64,000 nt of DNA from Heterohyrax brucei (GCA_028571685.1 CM053143.1:8175501-8239500); one strand, 5' to 3'; positions 11,627 through 22,854 are shown, counted from the first letter of the stretch. The notes: a model not told the origin generated them from the letters alone. Program-made: numbers and translations.

Positions 11627-11740
11627 CCAGGCCAGCAAGTGCCGCTCTCCCTGCAGCGGGAGAGCCCAAGGCAGCAACGCTCGGGCACCCAGGTGACTGC
11701 ACGGGCTTCCTCCGAGCAGCCTGAAGTTGGCTCGCTTCTC
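11529..11740 (-). other. NR3C2: NR3C2 untranslated exon 1-alpha
   Basis: The minus-strand sequence from about 11740 down to 11529 matches, from memory, the 5' leader of the human receptor cDNA. Recognisable blocks are CCAACTTCAGGCTGCTC, the CTCCCGCTGCAGGGAGAGCGG block, GGATGTGGTTGGATTTAGG, and the end CCCCGGCCGAGGCAG. That end is followed at once by GTGTGT, a usable donor at 11528-11527. Joining to exon 2 gives GGCAG|CT|ATG. The distance to exon 2 (about 5.4 kb) agrees with the human arrangement as I recall it. The 5' boundary is approximate (11733-11745) because no transcript is available. An upstream ATG lies at 11626-11624. Confidence 0.8.
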
Positions 11741-12380
11741 CCCTACCCAATGACACCCCGGGCACGAAGGGGCGGAGGAGGGGGCAGGGCCACGGCGGGC
11801 GACAGAGGGAGGGAGGGCACAAACCCGGAGGGGGAGTGTGGGTCACATGTCCAGATAAAGTTCAGGTTGCTAGCCCGCCCCCCTGGGCCCTTCCCATTGG
11901 CCTGGAGGGAAGAAAGGCTCCACGCTGCCGGGGCCAGACGAGCTTCTTATTGGACAGCCCGAGTTGTCAGTCAGCGAGCGGGCGACATGACTGCTACAAA
12001 GTTGCTGCGACACAGCCTGGACTCGGCAGCTCCCCTTAAAGCCGCAGAAGCGGCGGTCGCTTGGGGTGCCGGGCAGTGGCGACGACACCGGGTAGTGGCC
12101 AAATGCGCCTCGCCGCTCGGCCGCCCCCAAACTCACTCACGGCCACCTCCGTGACCCGGGCATTTCGGGAGAGACGTGTAGTGCGGTGAGGCGGAAGAAC
12201 GCGACCTTTTTCCGCCAGCAGTCCAAGTGTTGTCCCCTTACGCTTTCCACCTGCAGCGCCAGGTGAGCGGTAGCCCCGGCCCCGGCGCCGCGCACAGTGT
12301 CCGCGCCAAGGAGAGTGCTCCGGGTGGGTGTCACTGACCACCAAAGCGCCTCTCCTCGCCCTTTCTCTGTCTATCAAGTT
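11741..12380 (-). promoter_or_regulatory. NR3C2: NR3C2 proximal promoter (P1-type), CpG-rich, TATA-less
   Basis: Immediately upstream of exon 1-alpha in gene direction. Visible elements are GC boxes at 11769-11777 and about 11873-11883, and CCAAT boxes on the gene strand at 11896-11900 and 11949-11953. There is an inverted CCAAT at 11747-11751 next to the presumed start, and a GATA-like AGATAA near 11853. No TATA box is seen at the expected place. CpGs are frequent to about 12370 and then thin out. This is typical of a broad CpG-island promoter. Confidence 0.75.
12258..12268 (+). other. Consensus splice donor on the opposite strand (possible divergent RNA)
   Basis: The plus strand reads CGCCAG|GTGAGC with the exon end at 12262. 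It lies about 500 bp upstream of the exon 1-alpha start and faces away from NR3C2. CpG promoters often fire in both directions and keep strong donors on the antisense side. Nothing else proves a transcript. Confidence 0.35.
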
Positions 12381-13154
12381 ACCTTTCAGCGGAGCAGCCT
12401 CATCCTCCCCTTACAGCAAGCAAGATGATCAGATCACGTTCCCACTCGGATTTGAATTTCCTCGTTTTAACCATGCAGGAAAAGCGGGTGATTGCAGTGC
12501 AGCTAAAGCTCTTTAAATAGCCCTCCCCCCACACCCCCCCAAAAGTGCAGGGTCAAGAGCTGCCTCTCTCTTTCCTTGTAATTGTGTTGCTGTCCTTACT
12601 ACTATTTAGTATTGGATTTTTCCATTAGTTCTATTTAAAAGAAAACTTACCATCGAAGATTTTTCACTTCTTTAAAACGGGGGCCGGGTGCACATATTTG
12701 GGAGAAACATACAAGAGAAGAGAAGGATCCAAATTGTTTTCCAAGTGTCGAGTGTCTGCAGGAAGAAATTTCGGTTTCCCTCCAACCGCCCCCACCTCGA
12801 CTCGATTCCTGCCCACCCTAACGCTGCAGTTACTAAGCAAAAGGATGGGATTCTTAACTTTTCATTTCTAAAGACTTTCAGCATCGCGTATTAGGCTTCG
12901 TTTTAGGCTCCTGGCTGGCCTGGAGTCAGGACCAGTGACGTACACACCTAAATCTGGTCCCTCGGCCCTCGGCGACCCGCAGCTTCGCGGCGGAAGCCGT
13001 GCAGCCTCCCTCTGCGCCCACCACAGCCGGGGAGGGGGGACCCCCAGCGCCCAAAGGCCCCTCCTCTCCTTACAATGAATTGAGCTTCGGGATTCCCGAC
13101 CCCTAACCCAAGGAGACTCGAACTCCTGGCCGCTCCAGGTCAGAACTCCCTGGC

Positions 13155-13172
13155 GGCGACGGCGACGGCGAC
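13155..13172. repeat. (GGCGAC)3 microsatellite
   Basis: Three perfect hexamer units followed by a degenerate one, inside the second CpG block. Confidence 0.85.
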
Positions 13173-13435
13173 GGTGGCTACGCCTGCGAAATGGTCCCAA
13201 TCACGGGCCCCGGTGCCCAGCAGTCCCCGCCGAGTGTCCCAACTTTCCCCTGGGGCCCGTCGTCATGCACGCTCTCCCGACGAGGCAAGCAATAGGGCAC
13301 TGATCGCACCTCGGCGACAGGGGCCAAGAGGAGTCCCAGACCAAGCGCCGGGGCATGAAAGGCAGCGACGGCGGCTCCGAGGGTGCCGCCGAATTATTCG
13401 TGATTAAAGGAACAGACGTGTCTCTTTTACTAAGT

Positions 13436-13446
13436 TTTTACCTCCT
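13436..13446 (-). other. Candidate splice donor for an alternative NR3C2 first exon
   Basis: Minus-strand reading gives CAAGGAG|GTAAAAAC with the exon end at 13442. It is a fair donor in gene orientation, downstream (in gene sense) of the second CpG block. An exon running from roughly 13450-13750 into this site would fit a 1-beta type leader. This is a position-based guess. Confidence 0.3.
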
Positions 13447-13742
13447 TGGGAGAGGGCCGGTCTTGTCCTGGATCTCAGCTCCTTGCAAAATCTGGGTTAG
13501 AACCGTGCAGTGGTAGCCGCCACGACCGGTCACCCGCCGCCCAGCACCCTGCTCGGAGGCGGGCACCGCACCTCTTTCCCGCAGACCACCTCCACTAGCC
13601 ATCCCGCGCCCTCTGCAGGGACCCTGCCTTCCCCAGAGCCGCCCCCGCGCTCTCCGGGCCCCTCGCACCACCTCCCGCCGCTGTCAACGCAAAGTAACTG
13701 TCGCTGCACTCACCTTTTCTAGGACATGGTGGGGAGGTTGGC

Positions 13743-13790
13743 GGGGGGGGGGTGGCTGGCAGCGAGACTCCCGCCGCCGCCGCCGCCGCC
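13743..13790. repeat. G10 run followed by (CCG)n
   Basis: Ten Gs at 13743-13752 sit within a G-rich segment starting near 13726. A CCG trinucleotide run follows at 13771-13790. The plus strand has four or more G-runs close together, so a quadruplex is possible. Confidence 0.85.
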
Positions 13791-14607
13791 ACCACTGTCA
13801 CCAGCAAGCCCAATATTAGCAGAAGAGCGGTGAGGATGGAGAGGACGAGAATCCCAGCAGTCGCCCTACTGACGGTGGGTAGAGCAACAGAGCTGTGGTG
13901 TCGTTACCCGCTAGAGGCAGCGAGGCTGCGGCGCCAAATCGCGCCTAGGGGGCCGCGGGGGCCCGCTCACCCCCAGCGGCGGCCGCCGAGCACAGGCGGG
14001 GTCCCGTCTCCGGGCTGCGTGTGCGCCCAGCTCTGGCGACCGCAGCCTTGGGAGCCGGGAAGCCCCGCGGGACGATCCCGCTCCGGCGGCTCTCCGCGAC
14101 CCTTCCCCGGGCCTGGGATGGCAGATGACAGCTCGGGCGGCGGAGCGTGTGTGTGCGTGTGGATGTGGATGTGTGTCTATGAGGGGGTGGCCGAAAAGGA
14201 GCCTGCGGCGCCGCCGTCCCCTCCACGGGGGTCACACCCTTACTGGCGGGAGGGGGCGACACAGCGGCCGGCCACCGGCTTGTGGAAAAGGGGGTGGGGG
14301 TGCCAGTGGCCGTCCGCTCACCCCCGTCACTGGAAGCAGGGAGGCAGAGAAAAAGGAACCCCAATGCAAGCGGGTCCCCTTTGCCCCTCCTCGCGGCTCC
14401 CCAAAGTCCAGCCCTATCCTGGCGTCCGGGCCTCAGGTGCAGCTCCCACCCGCGGGGAAAGGCGTGGGCTGGCGAGCACGCGCCGGGGGCGGAAGGGAAA
14501 AGTTTCTTTTCCTCCTCCCACCTCTCCTCCCCGCTGCCCACCCGCCGGGGCTGCTCCTCTCCCCGCCACCTCGCTCGCCGGCCTTTGCCCCACCCCCACC
14601 GTGGCGC

Positions 14608-14619
14608 GGGGGGGGGGGG
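14608..14619 (+). repeat. G12 homopolymer
   Basis: Twelve consecutive Gs on the plus strand (C on the NR3C2 strand) in the second CpG block. Such runs are often miscounted, so its length is uncertain. Confidence 0.8.
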
Positions 14620-15310
14620 CACCGAGGCAGGACTGGGTGTCTGCGCGCGGGAGCGCGTGGGGACAGTGGGGACGCCCGCGGCCACGGCGGGCCCTGCTCT
14701 CCGACAGCGGCGCGGCAGCCGGCGGCCGCGGCTCGGCGGAGCCCGCGGGGAGGGGGCCGTGCGCCAGACCCCTCCCCCTCCGCTCCCCGAGGGCTGCGCG
14801 TCCCCGAGCCGTGCCGCGCGCGCCCCCGCGCCCTGGCGCCAGCCAGTCAAGCTGGGCAGACCCCTACGCAGACGCCAAAGTGAAACGGGGGGCCAAGGAG
14901 CCGGTAGGGGGTCCTGTGGCGCTCAGGCACCACGAGGAGGAGGGAGGGGTGGCAGGGGATCCCGGCATTCTCCAGCCGCCGCCGCCTGTTCGCGGAGCTG
15001 CGGGCCCCTCCTCGTTCGGAAGCCTCCCCAAAGTCCCGTGCCCTCCACCGCTCTGCCACAGGGACCCCCCCAGCAAGGGATCGGAGTGCACGTGTGAGTG
15101 CCAGGTCGCGACTTCTTGGGCATCAACGTGCGTCTCGTGTACACTTCAGCCCCAGACTCCCCCACCGCGCTGTTACAGAGCCCGTCAGCTGTCAAAGGGG
15201 GGTGGAAGCACACCGTGGTTGGCACTGCCACTCACTGATCCCCGGAGAAACTGACCACACACAGCCCTTTCCTGGCCCAACACTCCGGGACTATCGGGTG
15301 TGTCGGCCTC

Positions 15311-18300
15311 CTGCGCTGGGTTCTTCCCCGTTTTCTTCCTAAATAGCTGTGAAAGTTGCTAATCCCTTGCCGCACAAGACCATGTTAAACACGGAGCTGT
15401 CCTGTTGAAACCATCACTGCGGCGTTTCTTCAACACCTTCCCACTGATTGTTGTGTTTCCTGTAGCCTCCATCACCCACAGCGTTGGCATCATGCAGTTT
15501 TTATGTGACTCCCTAAGGCGTTTTGGCCTCTGACAACGATCTTTTGCCTCTGTTTGCCCATTTGTAAAATAAGTATGGCTTCTAGGTTTATGAAGTTCTT
15601 AAATTGTTACCTGTTATGTGAAACCAAGAAAAGAATATTTAAATGTCATTTTGATAACATGTTAATATATGTTCATTTGACTGTTAAAAGAACCTCTGCT
15701 TAAAAGTTCTGCAAAAACTGAACAAGATGGATTTACGTGAATAAATTGATAAAATGGACAGAGAGGTCAGTGATAAAGCATGCTACGTTACAATATTAAT
15801 GGTAGAATCTAGGTGGTAGGTCTCTAAGGGTTTACTGTAAAATTCCTTCAACTTTCTTGTGTAATTGAACATTTTTATGATAAAATGTTGAGCAGAAAGA
15901 GCCCCCACGTACACATAACTTAGTTTACATATCTAAGTAAATTCTATTTACAAATTTGATAAATTAGGTATTGATTATTGGTGATTTATCGTAAGAAGTC
16001 TACCTTGTTAGACCACTACTATTTTATTTAACTTAAAATTTTCAACTACAGACAACTTGTCAGGGACCCAACTATCATGTAGAGGAGAATTATCAAAACT
16101 GAACTTAGATGTCTTCCTGTGTTTCTTCTTGTCTATTTCCCCAATAACTATTCTCCGATTTTTAATCTTTTCTGTCTCCAAAATAGTTTGGCATTACAGG
16201 ATTAAGATCGAGGTTTTTAAGCATAAATAGTTGTTGTTGCTGTTGTTTTAAACGTTTTTCACACTGAACTATCTTGAGGTAGGTTCTTACACCCATAAAT
16301 AGCTGATTACTTTATCCCCTAGGAGAGATGTTATTAGGAGATTTTGCAGTTGACTTTATTTATCTCCTGGACATCTGAATGTTTAGATATTTACCCAAAT
16401 GCGAACAATTAAATTTCCATTAGGGAAACTCCTCTTTTTTGTAGTTTCTTCAGCTCTGCCTGCCTGCTGCTAAACAGAGGTGGTTTATAGCACCCTAAAG
16501 GAAAGGAGCTCTGGGATAAAATCCACAACACCCTCATTTGAAGAGAGAGGATGCTGATTTTTGTCTGGAATTGCCCCATAAGTGATGCCTCTGAGAGACT
16601 CCATCACAGATGACATTGCAGGGTTTTCTGGCTGTTCAGAATACTTTTCATTCCAATGCTCACTAACAAAGAGCCCTATCTACATAAAGTGGGTGCCTAA
16701 TAATGTCATGGCTAGATTATCTTTCTAAGCTTCTTTTAACAAAGTTTGTTCTTTTCATCCTTTTAGATAAGTATGTATTTTCTCTGCAAAAAGATGGACA
16801 TTTGTTTTTAAGAATGAAAAGTGTTAGGACCTCAACCTCGTGTTCTGTACAGCTGCCAAATAATCCTAAATCTTGAAGCAGCATCCGACGTCTCCCCTTT
16901 TGACAACTGTTCACCCTCCATTCACAGTTGCTGAATCTTAGGACACCTCCCTCCCTCATCCCATTAGTGTCAAACTCCCTGAGGTTTGCCAAGGTAAAGT
17001 GCACGACTCAGCATTTGCAATTTACATGTGTGACATTACATCCTCTATTATATAACTTCAGATACAAAGCCTAATATCATCTAAGTTTGTGTTGGAAAAA
17101 AATCCTCCCTTGCTTTTTATTTCAGCTTTAGCAGAATCCAGCCTTAGTTCCCTGTTCCTAATCCTATTTCACCAACAGCTGACACTGAGATGGGACTGGG
17201 GTAAAGGGTGGGGGAAGACATGAAGTAGTTTAAACTGGAGAAGCATAAGCCTCCAAAATAAATAAATAGATTGAAAATATTTTGAAATATGACAGGTATC
17301 TTCTGTGTTTATTTACTGACAAGAAAATACAGACCATTAGCTATCCTATGATTTGATTGTATTTCATAATTTTTAAAAAATTGAAGATTAAGCGTTTGGT
17401 CATAATTAGCTTACATTAATATGCCAAGGCATGCTAGCTTTTATTATTATTATTATTTCTAAAAGGCTAGGTTTTTTTCTTACCAGCTGTTGGAAAGAGT
17501 TGGGAAAGACAGGGAATGTCAGAGAAAGAAAGGAGGAGACTGCTGGAGAGAGAATGTGAATAGAGGAATAATATAAGATAGATCTTCTTTATTTACTGCA
17601 AAACACACATGTTACAGTTTATAAATGCTGTAAGCAAAGAAGAAATTGTGGACTAGAAGATAAATACAAAACATAGCAGGGTTTTGTTAATACTGAAAAT
17701 AGCCTAAGCTGAATTTGCTAGACTACTTGGAATATTTTTATTAGCTTTGGTTATTCATTAATTTCTGAATTTGTTTACCTAACTCTGTATTCATCTGTCT
17801 ACTTTAATTCCATTTGTAGCCATTTTAAATAGAAAATACACAAACCTAATGCATGTCTATGGCCAGATTTTGAGATGACGGCACACCAAACAGCATATGC
17901 ATCACAATTAGTATGCCATATTATTAGAAGCAAATCAGATTTCACTGTGCCTACACTGGTGTTCTAAATTTAGAAATAATGTACAGTAGTTGCAAAGGGG
18001 GGTGGGGTGGAGAAACTCAGAGCAGTGTATTTTAATAAAATAAAGACATTTTCAGTTTCTCCTCTTTCTCTCATATATTCTTGGTTTAGTACAGGAAATT
18101 CATCACCTTGAAATAACTGCTAATCTTACATAAATAACTCCCTGGTTTGTGTGCTCATTAAGATTAGGCATGGGGCCTGTGTCTCTGATATTATGCACAG
18201 TAACAACCACAAAAAGTGAAATAATCTTGTGGGTCAGGTGTGGAAAACCTGAGAGTCTCTATCGAACTTGATGAAAAAACTCATTTAGCATTTCTCATCA

Positions 18301-19012
18301 GGACTTCACAGGAGCAGTTATCGTTTCAGTAGCTGGCACTATATTTTTAGCAGCATTTTAACAGCTGTCAGTAACAACATTTTGATCAACACTATTTTTT
18401 TCTTTTTTATTCTAACAAAGATGATTGCAAAGAAACAATGCTTTAAGGCTTAAATTTTTAGCAGAAGGAAACACTTTAAGATGTAATTTTGTTGTGTAAA
18501 ATATTAATATTGCATTGGGGCAGGAAAGAAGTGATCCACTGAAAATGAGGCCAAGCAGGTTTTTAAATTTTAGTTTCCTAATGCCTATGTACACAAAAAG
18601 ATGATTTTATTTTTAAAAGGTATTCAAAGTCAGAAGCAGAAAAGTCAGAGGATGCGTAGTGGATCATGTCATATATTCACAAGGAAGTCAAAAATAGCCA
18701 TGTAGGCATCTGAAATGAATAAAATCTTTCCCCCAACTTTAGAGTTTGTAAAGGAAGGTTATCACATGACAGATATATGACACTAGGAACAGCAGACAGA
18801 AAAATGTAAGAAGCTTCATGACAGATGTCATCTTTTATTCCTAAGGATAGAGGTAAATTTGCTAGGGGTAATGCATTACAAAGCAAACCAAAACTAAATC
18901 TCTCCAAGTGTCAAATTTCCCTTCCACCTGTAGTCTCCCCAAATTGAGTGATTTTTGTTCCAGGGGAAGTAGAGGTACTGATCCATCATTAAAGATGCCT
19001 CCTGAACTGTCC
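15311..19012. other. Repeat-poor upstream flank
   Basis: About 3.7 kb with no recognisable transposon and no supported gene. The only notable simple repeat is a TTA run at about 17441-17458. As the nearest upstream flank of the promoter it could hold enhancers; nothing in the sequence proves that. Confidence 0.6.
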
Positions 19013-19055
19013 TACTCAGGGGTTCTCTGCCTCATTCAGAGAACATAATCTAAGT

Positions 19056-19218
19056 TTTGGAAACCCTGGTGGTGTAATGTTTAAGAGTTATGGCTGATAA
19101 TCGAAAGGCTGGCAGTTCAAATCCACCAGGCCCTCCTTGGAAACCCTATGGAGTAGTTCTACTCTGTCCTATATGGTCGCTGTGAGGCAGAATAAACTCT
19201 ATAGCAATGAGTTTTTAC
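19056..19218 (+). mobile_element. AfroSINE (short form)
   Basis: GGAAACCCTGGTGGTGTAATG head, GTTCAAATCCACCAGG, then straight to CTCCTTGGAAACCCTATGG. The tail has GTCGCTGTGAGGCAGAATAA. The internal block is missing. Confidence 0.88.
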
Positions 19219-19235
19219 AGGTTTAATCCAAGTTT

Positions 19236-19447
19236 CAAGAGGACTCTTGGTGACACAGTAGTTAAGTGCTCACTGCTAACCAAAATGTCAGTGGTTTTCT
19301 AACCAGCCCTCCCTGGGAAAAAGATGTGACAGTTGGCTTCTGTAAAAGTTACAGCCTTGGAAACCCTATGGGGCAGTTCTGCTCTGTTCTGCAGGGTTGC
19401 TATGAGTCAGGAGTGACTCCGTGTCAATGGATTTAGTTTGGGTTTTA
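19236..19447 (+). mobile_element. AfroSINE (long form)
   Basis: It keeps the internal AAAAAGATGTGACAGTTGGC block before CAGCCTTGGAAACC. It ends GAGTCAGGAGTGACTCC plus ATTTAGTTTGGG. It lies directly after the previous copy. Confidence 0.85.
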
Positions 19448-19517
19448 TTTGTTCGATCTAAAGTTTGAATCTGTCCCAGCTGCGATAGCTGAGTATTTCC
19501 CATTTCATCTAAGTGGT

Positions 19518-19592
19518 ACCAAAACCCCAAACCCAAGCTCATTGCCAGTGAGTCAGTTCTGACTCACAGCAACCCTATAAGCAACTCATTGT
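19518..19592 (-). mobile_element. AfroSINE 3' fragment
   Basis: Reverse-oriented tail only: CCAAACCCAAGCTCATTGCC, then GAGTCAGTTCTGACTCACAG and CAACCCTATAAG. The head is absent (5' truncation). Confidence 0.75.
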
Positions 19593-20358
19593 ATACAAAA
19601 TTTTATTGTTGTTGCATTCACTTTAATCCTTTAGGGAGTACCTATTTGTTAGCTCTTTCAATATGAAGAACTGGTAATTGCTTCACAGGACTTTTTTCAA
19701 AAGACATAAGCAGTTTCATTAAAAATTGAGGTTAAATTTCTTTCTCTCCTAGCACAAACCCCCTGCCAGGTACAAATCTCTAGGTGCTGATTTTCAGAGA
19801 GCCTTATATCATTTTATTAATGCATCAATTTTTAACATTAAAATATCTCCACATGTAAAAATGAAGTATGTGTAAACACTTTCTACACGGAATATATCAC
19901 ATCAATTATTAATGTTTAAACCACAATCTATTTTGATATACATAGTGCTAATTATAGCTAGACTTTAATATTTTATCAAAGCAAGAAAACAAGTAGATAT
20001 GTTTTATAGTCTAGTTTGTTACTTAAAAAAAAAAGAACAAAAAACAACAACTCTTTAATGGCCTTCACGCGAATGTGGTGGAATCATGTCTTCTCAGTGA
20101 TGCTGAGCAGACTTACGTTGCTAATGCATTATGACAGTAGAGACTGCTTGCTTGCAGAAAGGATTACAGTAAATGCACATTAAGTCCTGGGCTTTTTTTT
20201 TTCATAAAGCACTTATAAATGTAACCTTTGTTGTTTTTATTTAACACAAAAATGTATTTTTACAACAAATAATATATCTCACCGATGACAATTTTCCAGA
20301 AAGACATTAGTTTTCATACCTATGTTGTTTCAATATATACTGTTACCTTATTAATTTA
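19593..20358. other. Unannotated AT-rich flank
   Basis: I see no gene or recognisable repeat. Confidence 0.5.
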
Positions 20359-20505
20359 TGAAGCCCTCAGAGGTTGTCTGCTAATTATAAGACTGACAAT
20401 TCAAATCCACCAGCTGCTCTTTGAAAACCCTATGGGTGAGTTCTACTCTGTTCTGTAGGGTCTCTGTGAGTCAGAATCAACTCAGTGGCAGTAGATTTGG
20501 TTGGT
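20359..20505 (+). mobile_element. AfroSINE (5'-trimmed, short form)
   Basis: GTCTGCTAATTATAAGACTG, TTCAAATCCACCAGC, GAAAACCCTATGGGTGAG, and the tail GTGAGTCAGAATCAACTCAG. Confidence 0.82.
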
Positions 20506-20569
20506 ATTCATTTATAAATTTTTTAAAATTTATAAATTTTAAAAAATATTTTTAAATTAAACTGTAAGG

Positions 20570-21640
20570 GAAGGATTATAGAACAAACTAGTTTCCCCTT
20601 AAATAGTACACATACTGGTTAACAACCCCACAACATGTCAGTGCTGTCCCTTCTTAACCTTGGGTTCCCTATTACCAGCTTTCCTGTACCCATCTGACTT
20701 CCAGTCTGTGCTCGCAGGCTGGTGTGCCTCTTTACTCTTGTTTTGTTTTATGGGCCTGTCTCATCTTTGGTTGAAGGGTAAACCTGAGGAGAGACTTCTT
20801 TACTGAGACTGCAAGCATGTCTGGGGACCACAGTTTGAGCTAATTTTTGTCTTGTACTTTAGCTTTCTTCATTCTTCCCTCCTTCCAAAATAGTGAGACC
20901 AGTGGAGTATCTTATTAGACGGCCACTCATAGGCTTTTAAAACCCCAGACACTACACACCAAAGTAAAATGTAGCGCATTGTCTTTATGAACTATGGTAT
21001 GCCAGTTAAATTATGCTGTCTTAATTTCCAATTTTGGTATCACCTGACTTTTTTGTGATTTAAATGGAAGTTTACAATTCAAGTCAGTTTGTCATACAGA
21101 AACGTGAACACACATTGTCATATGATATTGGTTGCTCTCCCTACAATGTGACTGTATTATTCAGTAGTCCTCTGCCTCATTCAGAGAATCTAATCCAAAT
21201 TTTGGAAACCTTGGTGGTACAGTGGGTACCCTCTATTTCCCATGTCCACTCAGCCAGCTCCTGTCACCTTTCACCTTCTCGTCTTCTCTCTAGACAGGAG
21301 CTGCTGCGTCTACTTGAGCCAAGAAGCAAACTCTTCACCAGTATCATTTTATGTCTAAAAAAAGCAGACCAGACTATTGCTATTGAGTTGATTCCCACTC
21401 GTAGTGACCTTACAAGAGACAGAGCTTCGAGGGAGCACCTGGTAGATTTGATTTGGTTAGCAGCCATAGCTCTTAACCACTGAACCACCAGAGTTTCTTT
21501 ATGTCTCATAGTCCAGTTCAATCTGTGTCTGAAAAGTTGGCTTCAGGGGTGGTTTTAGTTCTGGAGTCCAAGGCCATGTCTTTTGGGGGCCATCCAGTCT
21601 GTCAGACCAAGTCTGGTCTTTCTAGATGATTTTCTTTGAA
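20570..21640 (-). mobile_element. L1 3' UTR sequences, interrupted
   Basis: Two L1 3' UTR-type pieces. 20570-21010 has the ATGGGCCTGTCTC phrase and an AAAACCCCAGACACTAC block. 21050 onward restarts with TTTTTTGTGATTTAAATGGAAG and CAATTCAAGTCAGTTTGTC. The second piece is cut by a minus AfroSINE (21358-21498) and resumes with TTATGTCTCATAGTCCAGTT, which matches the L1 at 56812. Confidence 0.6.
21358..21498 (-). mobile_element. AfroSINE inside an L1 3' UTR
   Basis: GAGTTGATTCCCACTCG tail in reverse, GAGGGAGCACCTGGTAG, GGTTAGCAGCCATAGCTC, CTTAACCACTGAACCACC, then AGAGTTTC. The L1 sequence continues on both sides. Confidence 0.85.
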
Positions 21641-22020
21641 AGTATAATCAGCAATTTTTAAATTACCTTTATAATAAAATTGTATGTTGTTGCTATAATT
21701 TAGTGACAGTTCCCAAGGAACAAAATATAAAATGTCATATATACTTAACTTTTTGTTACTGAGTGTTACTTTGTAACATCATGAAATTACAATACTAGAA
21801 TGCAACTCACGGTACATTAACAAATGGTGGTGGGCCCAGTAGCTAGACCAAGATAATGAATCGGAGCAGTAATTCATTGAGAAATTAAAGCAACACTGAC
21901 TTTTGCAGAAAATTCCCCAAAAGCCCAGGTATAAGGAGTTGCAATGTCCAGTAGCCTTAAAGAAGAGTCTAAGCAGAGACTTTCATCCTACAACTGTATT
22001 TCACGACCCGTTTTCATAGC

Positions 22021-22232
22021 ACAGGGAACACTGGTTTCACAGTGGTTAAATGTTGAACTGCTAACTGAAAGGTTGAAGGTTCGAATCCACCAGACTTTCC
22101 ATGGGAGAAAGATGTGGCAGTTTGCTTCTGTAAAGACTGCAGCCTTGGAAACTCTATAGGCCAGCTCTGTTCTGTCCTATAGAGTCACTATGACGCAAAA
22201 TCAACTAGACAGCAATGAGTTTGGTTTTCTTT
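22021..22232 (+). mobile_element. AfroSINE (long form)
   Basis: ACAGTGGTTAAATGTTGAAC head, GGTTCGAATCCACCAG, the AGAAAGATGTGGCAGTTTGC block, and the tail GTCACTATGACGCAAAATC. Confidence 0.88.
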
Positions 22233-22241
22233 TTTCACAGG

Positions 22242-22450
22242 ACCCAAAAAACCCTGAGTGACATAGATGGTTAAGTGTACAACTACTAAGCAAAACTTTG
22301 AGCCTGTCCGGATGCACCTTGGAAAAAAAGACCTGGTGATTTGTCTCCAAAACCTCAAAACCTATGAAAATCCTATAGAGAAGTTCTGCTCTGATACACG
22401 TGATATCACCATAATTAGCAATCAGCTAGACAGCAACAGGTTTTGTTTTG
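22242..22450 (+). mobile_element. AfroSINE (diverged, long form)
   Basis: Abuts the previous copy. AAAACCCTGAGTGACATAG, TGGTTAAGTGTACAACTAC, AAAGACCTGGTGATTTG, and the CAATCAGCTAGACAGCAACAGG end. Confidence 0.7.
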
Positions 22451-22489
22451 TTTTTTCCTCCTGGTTTCACAAGACCACCACAACAGAGA

Positions 22490-22655
22490 ATAGAGTGGAG
22501 TCAGCATGCAAGGGCTTTGATCCTGGCTCCATCACCTACTAACCTTGTGAAGATTAATTTTTCTAAATTGAGATGTTGTGATTTGGAAAATGTGGTTACA
22601 CACTAACACAGTACCTGGATCTGGTAAGCACTCTAAAAACATAGTAGCTATCTAC
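22490..22655 (+). repeat. MIR
   Basis: GCTTTGATCCTGGCTCCATC, TACTAACCTTGTG, and later ACAGTACCTGGATCTGG. The order matches the MIR plus strand. Confidence 0.5.
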
Positions 22656-22854
22656 TTCCCAAGTTTAGCCATAGAAAATCAGGATCGAATTTCTCTGGGA
22701 AAGACTTATTTTGGGGATTGGAGTAAAGATTGCATTGCCAACTCAAATGGTTTTTGAGGTTCCTGGAGAATCTAAGCTTCAGCGGGAATTCTCAAATGTT
22801 TCATATTTCTAGGAATTCTCTTTCCTAGAATAGTGATTGTGACATTGGGAGTCA

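Larger units (their letters stand above)
12940..15310. promoter_or_regulatory. Second CpG-dense block upstream of NR3C2
   Basis: CpGs are dense from about 12940 to 15310, separated from the P1 block by a thinner stretch (12380-12940). It contains GC boxes, poly-G runs and CCG repeats. Long open frames cross it on both strands; that is expected in very GC-rich DNA where stop codons are rare. Their Pro/Arg/Gly-rich content is not a known protein, so I do not call a gene. Mammalian NR3C2 has a second promoter with an alternative untranslated exon (1-beta). This block is a plausible home for it, but I could not recognise the exon itself. Confidence 0.6.

Noticed and set aside
11265-12154. Plus-strand frames across the promoter
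   Set aside because: Explained by GC content; no initiation context, domain or splice structure except the one donor noted.
13752-15254. 500-residue plus-strand open frame and several minus frames in the CpG block
   Set aside because: Very GC-rich DNA has few stop codons; the translations are Pro/Arg/Gly-rich, overlap on both strands and show no known domain.
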